Positions 15,054 to 24,127 of a stretch of DNA of 37,114 bases are shown here, one piece after another. Positions within the stretch are counted from its first letter, which is position 1. Every line of letters begins with the position of its first letter. A program made the translations under genes and the position numbers. Source of the stretch: Ruminococcus flavefaciens (GTDB taxonomy: Bacteria > Bacillota > Clostridia > Oscillospirales > Ruminococcaceae); assembly GCA_023662725.1 (NCBI GenBank), contig JAMPIL010000016.1, positions 1-37,114 of the forward strand, given 5' to 3'. The notes below the pieces were generated by a model. The model saw only the letters and a list, made by a program, of their open reading frames with translations, was not told where the DNA came from and searched no databases.

Positions 15054-16090
15054 GTGATTACGACTCCGACAGTATATTGCTTACAGATAACAAAACATTA
15101 ATTGCCACTGCCGAAAAGAATTATCATAGATTCAAAGTACCGACTTGTTTTGTTGAAGCTAAAAAAATTGTCCATCATTATACAAATGAGGACAAGTCAA
15201 AACTGGATATAAGAACCAGTGTAAATAAAATAGGTGAAATTGTAAATCTTTCTCAGTATCTCAATTCTATCATGTGGGAAAATATTTACAATGATATACA
15301 TAATGGAGCGGATGCTGGAACTGCATTTGATAATCAAAAAGAAATCTACCTTGATATCTGCATACTGGCAGTAAGTTCCGGAGTTGAGATAGATTCGGCA
15401 AAAAGGGAATTTGATGTAGACATAACCAAAATGCTTAATTTTCTTAAGAAGAAATACGCTGTTTATACAGATGTCAACAGTAAACGATTGCTTACCAAAC
15501 CCATGTTTTTCAAGAATATTACTCTTGGCAACGGATATTCCTTGAATGAAAATCATTATTTCAGATATTTTGAAACTTCAATGGATTATCTGCAAAAAGA
15601 GATCGACCGCTTCAGGGCTGATAAGATAAAAAATAAGAATCTGCCATTTTATGAAATAATTAAGCCTATGGATATTGATTGGACAAAGGCAACTACAAAG
15701 AGGTATAAAAAAGTCAATAAAGTCATTGAAGAAATAAAAATGCTTCGTAGTAAAATACAGGAGCTGTATATTGATTATCATAATAAAAGTAAAGAAGAGA
15801 AATCAATAGTTGCCAAGGAAGTCAGCGTACTTAAATCCCAGTACATTGATATTCTTGATTCAAGACATTTTTCAGAGATTGAACTATATCTGCTTTTAAG
15901 AGAGATAGACAAAGAAAAAAACAGCGGTTATGCCAGAACAATCTTTAACACATTATTCTCAATGGCAAATCCCCTGCTTTATGACATGATAAGAGATACT
16001 TCAGAAGGTATATATAAAATAACAAAAAAGACCAATGAAAACAGCGTCACTCTCTTCGGATACACATATTTTAAGAAAAAAATAGGCTAA
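15054..16090 (+). CDS. YonO-like RNA polymerase, exon 2
   Basis: Begins with the catalytic loop (C)DYDSDSILLTDN, residues 613-625 of the joined protein. The three Asp (614, 616, 618) correspond to the metal-binding DxDxD of RNA polymerases (NADFDGD in beta-prime). The rest is helical (KEIDRFRADKIKNKNLPFY, long charged helix KRYKKVNKVIEEIKMLRSKI) and ends LFGYTYFKKKIG. The unspliced frame is open back to 15020 but has no ribosome site, so this is not a separate gene. A hairpin 35 bp downstream closes the operon. Confidence 0.8.
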
Positions 16091-16124
16091 AAAGGGACTA
16101 AATTAAAATTTTTGACATGAGAAA

Positions 16125-16144
16125 AACGGCTAAACATAGCCGTT
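16125..16144 (+). terminator. Hairpin after the RNA polymerase gene
   Basis: AACGGCTA (16125-16132) pairs with TAGCCGTT (16137-16144) around a 4-nt loop. The sequence after it (CTTAGACC) is not a strong U-run, so termination may be weak. The following 130 bp before 16274 hold an inverted TACTATA/TATAGTA pair but no consensus host promoter. Confidence 0.45.
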
Positions 16145-16273
16145 CTTAGACCTTTCGGATAGTGGGCATAATGGAAGGGTAATAAAACACCTCATTTTAT
16201 ACTATATCACAATACATTTTCAAAGTCAATACGGTATAGTAACCAAAATTCAAAACGAAAGAAGTGCATATTC

Positions 16274-16462
16274 ATGTTTAAAATCACCAAAGACGAGGCT
16301 AAGTATCTCAGAGAACACGGAGTTACGGAGGGACTTGCGGCGACCATGCGTACAAAAAGCCAAAGGAAGAAATTCTACGCTGCCGAGGAACACAGAATCC
16401 TTGAACTGCTCGAAAATTACCGCAGAAATGTCTCTGTAAGGGAAACATATCCGGTTCAGTAG
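16274..16462 (+). CDS. Small phage protein (62 aa)
   Basis: MFKITKDEAKYLREHGVTEG..., an N-terminal helix followed by a basic, tyrosine-containing segment (TKSQRKKFYAAEEHRILELLENY). From memory such 50-65 aa proteins occur beside structural or late regulatory genes in many Firmicute phages, function unknown. Weak ribosome site GAAAGAAG. First gene of the set that includes YonK-like and HU proteins. Confidence 0.65.
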   Translation: MFKITKDEAKYLREHGVTEGLAATMRTKSQRKKFYAAEEHRILELLENYRRNVSVRETYPVQ

Positions 16463-16473
16463 GGAGTGATAAT

Positions 16474-16656
16474 ATGTCAAAAATCGTAAAGAAGAGCAGC
16501 CTCTCAATCGAGGGAATTCTTAATGTCAACAAAGACGATAATACAATTCTCGTAGAAATTGAGGACGGCAAAACACTTGAACTGGCTGACCTTGCACAGG
16601 GATTTGACGGTTCAGAAGTAAGAATTTCAATAAATGAGATCACAGATATTGCGTGA
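16474..16656 (+). CDS. YonK-like small protein (60 aa)
   Basis: MSKIVKKSSLSIEGILNVNK...VEIEDGKTLELADLAQGFDG...SINEITDIA resembles SPbeta YonK in length and layout: a strand with KGFF/EGIL, an acidic middle, a helix before FxG and a terminal VSITVKE-like strand. YonK function is not known to me. Its position beside the YonO-like polymerase and HU gene matches the SPbeta neighbourhood. Ribosome site GGGAGTGATAAT. Confidence 0.6.
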   Translation: MSKIVKKSSLSIEGILNVNKDDNTILVEIEDGKTLELADLAQGFDGSEVRISINEITDIA

Positions 16657-16687
16657 AAACGCAAATAAAAATCGAAGGAGAATACAT

Positions 16688-16993
16688 ATGGCAATTAATA
16701 CAAAGAAGTTTGCAGGAGTGGTTCAGACCACTCTTGCCGAAAAATACGATACAGCAGTTACAAAAAAGGACTGCGAGAAATTTGTAAACGCAGTTCTTGA
16801 CTCAATTACGGACTGCCTTGCTGACGGAGAAAGCGTCAAGTTCACTGGTTTCGGTTCATTTGAAGTGCACGAACGTAAGGAAAGGACTTGTATTAATCCC
16901 AGAACAAAGGAAAAGATGTTCGTTCCTGAAAGCAAATCCCCTGCTTTCAAGGCTGGAAAGTCTCTCAAGGACGCTGTAAAAGGTGAATCGTAA
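16688..16993 (+). CDS. HU-family DNA-binding protein (101 aa)
   Basis: Nucleoid-associated protein that bends DNA. The family signature FGSFEVHERKERTCINPRTKE is complete, with Pro in the arm tip (INPRT), and the N-terminal helices carry VVQTTLAEKYDTAVTKKDCEKFV. Start at 16688 after GAAGGAGAATACAT; the longer frame from 16634 overlaps the previous gene. SPbeta also carries an HU-like gene (yonN) beside its polymerase. The stop overlaps the next start as TAATG. Confidence 0.93.
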   Translation: MAINTKKFAGVVQTTLAEKYDTAVTKKDCEKFVNAVLDSITDCLADGESVKFTGFGSFEVHERKERTCINPRTKEKMFVPESKSPAFKAGKSLKDAVKGES

Positions 16994-17403
16994 TGAGTGC
17001 GAAAACTTATACCAACATCGACGACTTGGTGAATTCTGTAGTTGTTTCTTATGCAGAAGCACGAGAAATTGCAGTCATAATAGACGTACATATCGCTATG
17101 CCATTTCTCAAAAGACTACTGAGCTGCACAGCAAATGGTTTGGAATTTGGCATCGAGGCATCTTGCGAGGACGTGCTGTTTGATGATCTCAAACAAGCAG
17201 AGGAATCGAATGCACCTTTCATGATTTCCATTATGAAGGACGGACTGGTTGTTACCGAGAGTTTTCATAGTGAGTACAAATCTGATGATTGTTTCGATAT
17301 GTTGTATTTTATCGATGCAAAATATCGTAACCTCATACACAATCTGAATCCGGCACATTTCTCTCTTTTTGAGACCGACTTCGATCCGTTAGAGATGATG
17401 TAG
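16993..17403 (+). CDS. Hypothetical protein coupled to HU (136 aa)
   Basis: MSAKTYTNIDDLVNSVVVSYAEAREIAVII..., starting on the last base of the HU stop codon (TAATG), so translation is coupled. Soluble, acidic C-terminal half (SLFETDFDPLEMM). No family recognised. Confidence 0.7.
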   Translation: MSAKTYTNIDDLVNSVVVSYAEAREIAVIIDVHIAMPFLKRLLSCTANGLEFGIEASCEDVLFDDLKQAEESNAPFMISIMKDGLVVTESFHSEYKSDDCFDMLYFIDAKYRNLIHNLNPAHFSLFETDFDPLEMM

Positions 17404-17409
17404 AAAGCG

Positions 17410-17566
17410 ACACAGGATTTTATTCTGTGTTTCGATGATTATTGTTGGTACGGCAACAGCTGTGCAGTGAGATAATATCGCCGTGGGTGGGCGATTTAAT
17501 CAAGTACGCTCAATTTCTGAATATTGCTTGTTTGCAGTAGGGTGCAGCGAAACGTTGTACCCTACT
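17410..17566 (+). promoter_or_regulatory. Three consecutive hairpins before the antirepressor gene
   Basis: ACACAG/CTGTGT (17410-17430), ATCGCC/GGCGAT (17477-17495) and a long stem AGTAGGGT/ACCCTACT (17536-17566) with inner CA-CG/CG-TG pairs and an AAA loop. The last ends 15 bp before the AAAGGAGAG ribosome site at 17593, so it may control that gene. None has a terminator-like U-run. Confidence 0.5.
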
Positions 17567-17592
17567 ACATTAAAAATCAAAGGAGAGTAAAA

Positions 17593-18357
17593 ATGACAAA
17601 CGAAATTATTATCAAAAACAATGAAGGTGTACTTACCGTATCAAGCTTACAGGTGGCAAAGGATTTTGACAAAAGACATGATAAGCTTGTAGCTGAAATT
17701 GAGCGTATGTACGGCGAATTGATAGGGTGTGCCCAAAATGGTGGAGACCCATTTTTCATAGAAAAATCGTATCAGCATCCACAAAACAAACAGTGGTACA
17801 AGTATTATGAAATTACTCGTGATGGATTTTCACTGCTCGTTATGGGATTCACCGGAAAGAAAGCTCTTGAGTGGAAACTGAAATATATTGAAGCTTTCAA
17901 TCTCATGGAACAAAAACTGCTTGCTGTAAACGAAAAAGCAAATCTGCTTCTTTCTATTTATAACGGTGGTACGGAAGCTGTCATTGCGTCCAAACAGCTT
18001 GTTGAAATCGAAACCAAACCACTTGTCGAGCAAATCGAAAGAAACAAACCTATGGTCGAATTTGCGGATCATATTAAACAGTCCGAAGATAGCATCGATA
18101 TGAAAGAAATGGCTAAATTTGCAAGTAAAAACGGCGTTAAGATAGGCAGAAACAATCTTTTTAAGTTCCTGCGGGAAAAGAATGTGATCATGTTTGACAA
18201 CGAGCCTTATCAGAAATACATAGACAACGATTGGCTTGAATTAATTGAAAATACAGTTGTTTTGTCAAATGGCGAAATTAAAATAACCAAGAAACCTTTG
18301 GTTAAACCCAAGGGACAAATCGGAATAGTTAAGATGCTGAAGAAACATTGCGCATGA
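17593..18357 (+). CDS. Rha-family regulator with KilAC antirepressor domain (254 aa)
   Basis: Residues about 10-105 match the phage Rha domain (TVSSLQVAKDFDKRHDKLVAEI...YYEITRDGFSLLVMGFTGKKALEWKLKYIEAFNLME). The C-terminal part (DSIDMKEMAKFASKNGVKIGRNNLFKFLREKN) matches the KilA-C/ANT domain of antirepressors, which relieve repression by binding the phage repressor. Start at 17593 after AAAGGAGAGTAAAA; the earlier frame start at 17524 would read through the hairpins. Lies between the HU pair and the recombinase. Confidence 0.88.
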   Translation: MTNEIIIKNNEGVLTVSSLQVAKDFDKRHDKLVAEIERMYGELIGCAQNGGDPFFIEKSYQHPQNKQWYKYYEITRDGFSLLVMGFTGKKALEWKLKYIEAFNLMEQKLLAVNEKANLLLSIYNGGTEAVIASKQLVEIETKPLVEQIERNKPMVEFADHIKQSEDSIDMKEMAKFASKNGVKIGRNNLFKFLREKNVIMFDNEPYQKYIDNDWLELIENTVVLSNGEIKITKKPLVKPKGQIGIVKMLKKHCA

Positions 18358-18417
18358 ATTTTAAATAATAATTTGCCTTTTTTTGATTAACAATACACCA
18401 CATTAAGGAGGTCGTTA

Positions 18418-19371
18418 ATGCCGGAACGGAGCAGAAGAATTGAATTGCATGATTCAGAGAAATTAAAGCAGATAAATTCTGAAACTCAAAAATTCTTACA
18501 GAAATATCAAATCGATATGTCCTTGCGTGGACTATCTGAAAAAACACAGTATCACTACAAAATGGATTTAAATCAGTGGTTTATTTACATACTGGATAAT
18601 CAGTTCAATCAAAGCGTAACAGAGCTTTCGGATGATGACATAACCGAGTTTTTATATTTCTGTAAACGAAACGGAAATAATGTTGAACGTATGAAACGCA
18701 GAATATCTGCAATTTCAGCGTTTTATAAATTTCTCAGAAAAAAGAAACTGATACAGGAAGATCCTACTGAATTTCTTGACAGACCGAAGAAAGGATTGCC
18801 AATTGTTGCTCAAACATTTTTGACTGAAGAACAGGTTGCTCTCATGCGTAAAAAACTTATTGAATACGGCGCTCTTCAACTCAGAACCTATGCTTTATTT
18901 TCACTTTCGACGATGGCAAGAGTAAGCGCTGTTGCAAATATAAAGTGGAAACAGATCGATTTTGATAATCGTATTGTCAGGAACGTTCTTGAAAAAGAGG
19001 GCAAAATCGTAGAATTATTCTTCAGTAAAGAAGTCAAAGAACTTTTACTTGAAATGAAGTCTGCTCGTGAAGCTGATGGTATTAACGACTTCGGCTGGGT
19101 ATTCTTTTCAGGACATAATACTGAAACTCAACCTATAACTAACTGCACTCTGAATGAATGGTGTAAGAAAATCGGCAGAATGATCGGCGTTCCTTCACTT
19201 CATCCGCACGATTTCAGACACAGCGGAGCAAGTTTGCTGAAAAATGCCGGTATGCCTCTTGAAGATGTATCAGCTCTTCTTAATCATAACAGTACAGATG
19301 TTACCAAGAAATTTTATATAAAAGAGGATGTGTCCCGTATCAAAAAAATGAAAGACAAGTTTAATATTTAA
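18418..19371 (+). CDS. Tyrosine recombinase / integrase-like protein (317 aa)
   Basis: Core-binding SAM-like domain at about 20-110 (RGLSEKTQYHYKMDLNQWF). The catalytic domain carries R168 (TMARVSAV), a Lys in the LEKEGK hairpin (about 196), H264-xx-R267 (HPHDFRH), H290 (LLNHNS) and nucleophile Y300 (KKFYIK): a complete set. Ribosome site AAGGAGGTCGTTA. It may integrate the phage, resolve multimers or, like SPbeta YopP, have a regulatory role, since it lies inside the rightward cluster rather than at a genome end. No attachment site is identified. Confidence 0.88.
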   Translation: MPERSRRIELHDSEKLKQINSETQKFLQKYQIDMSLRGLSEKTQYHYKMDLNQWFIYILDNQFNQSVTELSDDDITEFLYFCKRNGNNVERMKRRISAISAFYKFLRKKKLIQEDPTEFLDRPKKGLPIVAQTFLTEEQVALMRKKLIEYGALQLRTYALFSLSTMARVSAVANIKWKQIDFDNRIVRNVLEKEGKIVELFFSKEVKELLLEMKSAREADGINDFGWVFFSGHNTETQPITNCTLNEWCKKIGRMIGVPSLHPHDFRHSGASLLKNAGMPLEDVSALLNHNSTDVTKKFYIKEDVSRIKKMKDKFNI

Positions 19372-19406
19372 AATCTACCAACTGACATAAATTCCTCCAT
19401 TAAACC

Positions 19407-19427
19407 CGGAGCGTATTGTACGCTCCG
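19407..19427 (+). repeat. Perfect 9-bp hairpin
   Basis: CGGAGCGTA-TTG-TACGCTCCG, between the recombinase stop and the terminator. No U-run follows. It may be a protein site or recombination-related; position next to a tyrosine recombinase is the only hint. Confidence 0.45.
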
Positions 19428-19468
19428 ATATGTCGGCGATGAGGTAATTACTCAAAGTCGGCTTCCAT

Positions 19469-19512
19469 ACAGCAGGGTTATCACTCTCCTGCCCTGCTGT
19501 TTTATTTTTTAA
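19469..19512 (+). terminator. Strong terminator just before the packaging genes
   Basis: ACAGCAGGG (19469-19477) pairs with CCCTGCTGT (19492-19500), followed by TTTATTTTTT. The next gene starts only 12 bp further, leaving no room for a promoter in between. Confidence 0.85.
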
Positions 19513-19523
19513 GGAGATAAATA

Positions 19524-20552
19524 ATGATAAAGGAGATGATCGGAGTGGCAAGACCACGAATGAGCAATAGCGGCAATTTAAAAGCAACTCAAAAATCAAG
19601 TCAATCTGCAACAAAAATCAATAATGATGTTGAAATAAGCAAATTAACTTATGACGAACCTGAAAAACGACTTTTTTACTGCACAGCTTGTGGAAAGTCA
19701 TTCAAAAAACAAGAAGCAAATTTTTGCAAATCCCAGTCGCCTTTATTTGTAAACAATAACGGATTTGTACATATATGTAAAAAATGCACAGACAAGCATT
19801 ATTATAATTTAGTGGATTTTTTCAGCGATAACGAAGAAAAGGCTATGGATAGAATGTGCCAGCTTTTTGATTGGTACTACTCGGATGAAATTTTCACAGC
19901 AACACGCAAAATATCCGCTGACAGATCAAGAGTCTGCGCATATCCTGCCAAAGCTAATTTACCCCAATACGAAGCCCGAAATAAGACTTACGCTGATACA
20001 ATCGCCGATAGAGCTAATAGTGTGATAAACAGTGTGGAGGATCTTGAAGAAATCAAAGCTGGGGGACAAGTTAATATAACTAAAGTCATGTTTGAAAGAT
20101 GGGGGCAAGTTTCTCCCGACGATATTGTCGCTCTCGAAGATCATTACAAAATGCTGAAAAAGCAAAATCCCAATTGTGACAATAATCAAGAAATATTTAT
20201 TAAGGATTTGTGTTATACAAAACTTCTTCAGCTTAAAGCGTTCAGGGACGGCAACAGTACCGACTTTGAAAAATATACCAAACTGTACAGAGATACATTC
20301 AAACAAGCCGGACTGAAAACAGTGCAGGAATCTGACGCAAGCAATGAAGAAACATTCGGAGTAACTCTGGCTGTTATATCTCAATATACTCCGGAAGAAT
20401 ACTACAAGGACAAATCGCTTTATAAAGATTTTGATAATATCGGAGATTATTTCAAAAGGTTTGTGTTAAGACCGATTAAAAACCTTATGTTTGGAAGTAA
20501 GGAAAGGGATGAAGAATACTATGTAAAGGACGATGACAATGAGCAAAGTTAA
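19524..20552 (+). CDS. Zinc-finger protein upstream of terminase, probable small terminase subunit (342 aa)
   Basis: The N-terminal 40 residues are basic and Ser-rich; a CxxC...CxxC motif follows (YCTACGKSF at about 52, HICKKC at about 86), likely one zinc finger. The remainder is helical (KADRANSVINSV-like segments, LEDHYKMLKKQNP...) and ends acidic. It overlaps the large terminase subunit by 14 bp and occupies the usual place of the DNA-recognising small subunit; that role is inferred from position. Ribosome site AAGGAGATAAATA. Confidence 0.65.
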   Translation: MIKEMIGVARPRMSNSGNLKATQKSSQSATKINNDVEISKLTYDEPEKRLFYCTACGKSFKKQEANFCKSQSPLFVNNNGFVHICKKCTDKHYYNLVDFFSDNEEKAMDRMCQLFDWYYSDEIFTATRKISADRSRVCAYPAKANLPQYEARNKTYADTIADRANSVINSVEDLEEIKAGGQVNITKVMFERWGQVSPDDIVALEDHYKMLKKQNPNCDNNQEIFIKDLCYTKLLQLKAFRDGNSTDFEKYTKLYRDTFKQAGLKTVQESDASNEETFGVTLAVISQYTPEEYYKDKSLYKDFDNIGDYFKRFVLRPIKNLMFGSKERDEEYYVKDDDNEQS

Positions 20553-22350
20553 ATATGCAGATGAAAAACAATCACAGCTTTACAAAAAATTCCCTTCTAC
20601 GCATTATCTGAGCAATCCTAAAAACGTTGACCATGTTCTATTATGGAATACGTTTTTCAGAAGAAATTTACATAGATTTGCGATTGATTATTTAGGTATA
20701 AAACTTCATTTTTATCAAGCTATTATGCTGTATTTCATGGGTATATCTCAGTTCTTCGTAACTATCGCAACACGTTCTGCCGCAAAATCGCTGATACTTG
20801 CTTTGTACGCTTGTTGCAGATGCATAACTCGTCCAGAGACATTATTCGTTCTGGCATCCAGTACAAAGGGGCAAGCCAAACTGCTTGTTACGCAGAAAAT
20901 ACAAGGTATTTTTATGGCTCGCTCCCCTGCTTTGCGTAAAGAAATCGAGAGCATAAAAGACAATCAGAATGAAATAATTATCAGATTCAGAAATAACAGT
21001 CAGATTATTGTGGTAGCTGCCCTTGATACGGCAAGAGGAAACAGATCTACCTGTCTTGCAAGAGAAGAATTCAGACAGATTAAAAAGAACGTTGACGACA
21101 GCGTATTGTCCCCTTTCCAGGTCATCCGGCAAGCTAATTACATGACCGATGATTTCTATAGAAACATTTCTGAACTTCAAGAGGAAGCCGTTGATATTTA
21201 TATCAGTTCAAGCTGGCTTGACGACGGTCATTGGATGTGGAATATTGTACAGCAGGCTTTTGATGGTATGGTCGAAGATAAACCTCTTTGTCTGCTTGCT
21301 TTTGACGAAAGCATTGTGTTAAAACATAACATTAAAACGATGAATCAGCTCAAACGTGAGAAAAAGAAACAAGATCCTCTTACATGGCGAATCGAATATC
21401 TTAACGAAAGGGTTAAAGAAAATACTCATGCCTTTTTTAGTTACGATATACTTGCAAAAAATCAAAGATTAAAAAAAGCGTTTTATCCTCGTAAGGCAGA
21501 CGATGTAAAACTGCATAAAAAGAATCCCTATGAAATGCCCAGACAATCCGGAGAAGTGCGAATTGTAAGCTGCGATATGGCTTTTGTAACCAACAAGACA
21601 AATGATAACTCTATTTTTTCATGTATCAGACTTCTTCCAGAGTCAACTAATTATCAGACAGAAAACAAAACAGTAGAAATAAAAAACGGTTACCGCAGAC
21701 AATTACCTTATATGGAGTCTGTACAAGGCGGAGACGTTGACAGACAAGCTTTGAGAATCCGTCAGTTATACGAGGATTTCGGAGCGGATTATATTGTACT
21801 TGATCTGCGCAATGCCGGTATTTCTATTTATGATAAGCTTGCAAAAGTAATGTACGACGATGAAAGAGACGTTGAATATGCTCCGTTGTGCTGCATGAAC
21901 GACGATAATATTGCAAACAGAGTTAAATCGGTTGACTCAAATCCCGTTATTTTTGTAATTTCAGCCTCACAAAAGCTCAACAGCGATATTGCTTTGTCTT
22001 TTAAAAATGTTCTGACTTCCGGCATGATTGATCTGCTTGTCAGTTACAATATGGCTTCAGAAGAAATTCTGCCTAATATACCGGGCTATCAAAAAGCTGT
22101 TGCAGAAAGTGTTGATTCACAGCTATTCTTTGAAAAACCTTATTTTGAAACACAGGAACTTATAAGCGAAACGATCAATTTAACGTACGAAAGAAAGGAA
22201 CAAACCGGAGCAATTGTAATAAGCGAACAAGGAAGTAACCGCAAGGATAGATATTCAAGTCTGAGCTACGGTAATTATTTCGCTTCACTGCTTGAACAGG
22301 ATCTTTTGTCCGAAGATGATAATTATAACTTTGTACCATTGTACAACTAG
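20539..22350 (+). CDS. Terminase large subunit (603 aa)
   Basis: Packaging ATPase and nuclease. Walker A-like TRSAAKS at about 78-84, preceded by FYQAIMLYFM; a Walker B-like segment STCLAREEF with Glu at about 176-177; nuclease domain with RIVSCDMAF (catalytic Asp) and YIVLDLRNAGI. Start at 20539 has AAGGA 8 nt upstream, inside the previous gene. The stop codon TAG is formed at the edge of an inserted miniature element: the uninterrupted gene would have ended in TAA at the same place. Confidence 0.9.
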   Translation: MSKVKYADEKQSQLYKKFPSTHYLSNPKNVDHVLLWNTFFRRNLHRFAIDYLGIKLHFYQAIMLYFMGISQFFVTIATRSAAKSLILALYACCRCITRPETLFVLASSTKGQAKLLVTQKIQGIFMARSPALRKEIESIKDNQNEIIIRFRNNSQIIVVAALDTARGNRSTCLAREEFRQIKKNVDDSVLSPFQVIRQANYMTDDFYRNISELQEEAVDIYISSSWLDDGHWMWNIVQQAFDGMVEDKPLCLLAFDESIVLKHNIKTMNQLKREKKKQDPLTWRIEYLNERVKENTHAFFSYDILAKNQRLKKAFYPRKADDVKLHKKNPYEMPRQSGEVRIVSCDMAFVTNKTNDNSIFSCIRLLPESTNYQTENKTVEIKNGYRRQLPYMESVQGGDVDRQALRIRQLYEDFGADYIVLDLRNAGISIYDKLAKVMYDDERDVEYAPLCCMNDDNIANRVKSVDSNPVIFVISASQKLNSDIALSFKNVLTSGMIDLLVSYNMASEEILPNIPGYQKAVAESVDSQLFFEKPYFETQELISETINLTYERKEQTGAIVISEQGSNRKDRYSSLSYGNYFASLLEQDLLSEDDNYNFVPLYN

Positions 22351-22511
22351 AGCGTGTTTACATAAAATTAATGTGCGAATTTTCGAGCACAATTTTGGCG
22401 AATACAAGGCGAAAATATGCAGACAAGCTGTCGCTTGGCAAATATTTTCAACGCAGTAGCCGTCAAAATTTGTCGAAAAGACGTGCGTTACATTTTTATG
22501 TAAACACGCTC
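22350..22511. mobile_element. MITE with 18-bp terminal inverted repeats and TA duplication
   Basis: GAGCGTGTTTACATAAAA (22350-22367) and TTTTATGTAAACACGCTC (22494-22511) are perfect inverted ends, flanked by TA on both sides (22348-22349, 22512-22513). Inner nested pairs (TTTTCGA/TCGAAAA, AATTTTGGCG/CGTCAAAATT) make the whole 162 bp one long hairpin. No gene inside. TA duplication is typical of IS630/Tc1-mariner-type transposition. Removing it and one TA restores TAA at the terminase stop and 20 bp to the portal start. Confidence 0.85.
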
Positions 22512-22533
22512 TAAGAAAGGCGGTGATAAAATT

Positions 22534-24108
22534 TTGAGTACAGATGAAAAAATAATCGAAGCAGAATCGTTTGACTTTGGCTTTAATACTTCTCTTGATG
22601 TCGGGTATTACATGAGCTGTAACTGGCTGTGGGACGCTCCCTGCGATATGTCATTGATAAACGAGTATATTAAACATCCGTATGAACATCAGAAAATACT
22701 TCGTGAGCTTGCATGGTGGGCGTACAATACTAATGGTTCAGTCAGTGCGGCGGTAGAGTATCTGCGTACCATGCACACGCTGGATAAGGTAGTTGTATGC
22801 AAATCAAGAAACTTGATTGGAAAGAAACCCATGTCGTTTCAAAAGAATAAGAAAAAAATGCTGTCGGTTTTGGAGTGTATCAAGTACAAAGAACGTATCA
22901 GGGATGCAATTCTGAAAAAGTGTAACGACGGCATTTATTTTTATTATTTTGAAGTCAGGCAATCCAATCTTTTTAAGCAAAAATATCTCAGTGACGTTGA
23001 TGTTGCAAATATTGCCGACATAAACGAACTTGGAGTAAATGCAAGTATTATTTCACTTCCTGTTGATTATTGTAAAATCGTAGGACGAAAAGACAGCAGT
23101 ATGGTAATTGCTTTTGATCTGAAATATTTTCAGAGTTTTAATGAAAACGAATTAAAAAGGCGGCTTCTGACATTCCCGAGAGAAATCCAAAAAGGTTGGT
23201 TAGCATACAAAAAATCAGGCTTTTCTTTAAACTCATGGCTTGTACTTAATAATAACCATACGATCGTTGATAAGTGCAAAACTCCCGATAACAAGCCCTA
23301 TGGCATACCGTTTGCAATATGCGCCCTCGATGATATTTTGTATGAGAACTATTTTACTCAAACAAAAAGAACAGTTCTTGACAGCGTTAATAATCAGATA
23401 GTTTATGAAATATTCCCAGAAGGAAAAGATAAGGGCAAATGTTCTCTTACAAATACCTAACAGAAGGATCAGCACGATATTGTTAAAGACGCCGTAACTC
23501 ATAAAAAGCACAGCAATGGAGTTGCTTTTTTCTCTCTTGCTTCGGGAACTAAACTTGATTCTATCAAGACTGATGTTTCACTGCTTGACGAGAAAAATCA
23601 AAAAGCAATTGAAAATGCCGTTCCGAAGTCTCTTGGCATTGCAGCGGCTCTTTTGAACGGTACTGACAGCGGAAACTACGCAACTGCAACGCTCAACCTT
23701 GAAATGATTGCGGCTAATATTTATTCGTGGATCGAGAACTTTATGAACGAGCTGAATAAATGCATTAACGCAAATATAATCCAGGACAGAAAATGCATCG
23801 TTTCATGCTATATTCTGCCGACCACATATGTAAACAGAGATAAGTTTTTTTCAGAAATGAAAACTCTGTACGCAGAATGCGGAGGTTCTTTGCAAGCTGT
23901 TATTGCCGCAAGCGGTATGGATGTTGAATCTTACCTGAGTCTGCTTGACGAAGAAAAGGACGGCGATTTTGACGATCGTTATCCGCCTCATCAGTCCATG
24001 TATACCCAAAGTTCAAAGGGTGGGCGACCGAGCGCTGATTCAAATAATTCAAACACTGTGCAAGGCAAATCCAACAACTCAAATGCAAATCCCAAACCGT
24101 CAACGTAA
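22534..24108 (+). pseudogene. Portal protein gene with an in-frame TAA
   Basis: TTG start after AGAAAGGCGGTGATAAAATT. The product resembles a phage portal: YEHQKILRELAWWAYNTNGSVSAAVEYL near the start, then IVGRKDSSMVIAFDLKYF and YENYFTQTKRTVLDSV. The frame meets TAA at 23458-23460 and continues in the same frame with portal-like sequence (QKDQHDIVKDAVTHKKHSNG...SIKTDVSLLDEKNQKAIENAV...) to 24108, about 523 residues in all. A single C-to-T change (CAA to TAA) explains it. The tail is Ser/Asn-rich. With the stop, the protein loses its C-terminal 40 percent and the phage may be defective. Confidence 0.75.
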
Positions 24109-24127
24109 GAAAGCGAGGTGATACAAG

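Noticed and set aside
16112-16140. Promoter from TTGACA after the polymerase gene
   Set aside because: No -10 box is present at 16-18 bp downstream; the position is occupied by a hairpin.
19372-19470. attP site next to the recombinase
   Set aside because: A hairpin is visible, but no core or arm-type repeats could be shown, and the recombinase may not be the phage integrase.
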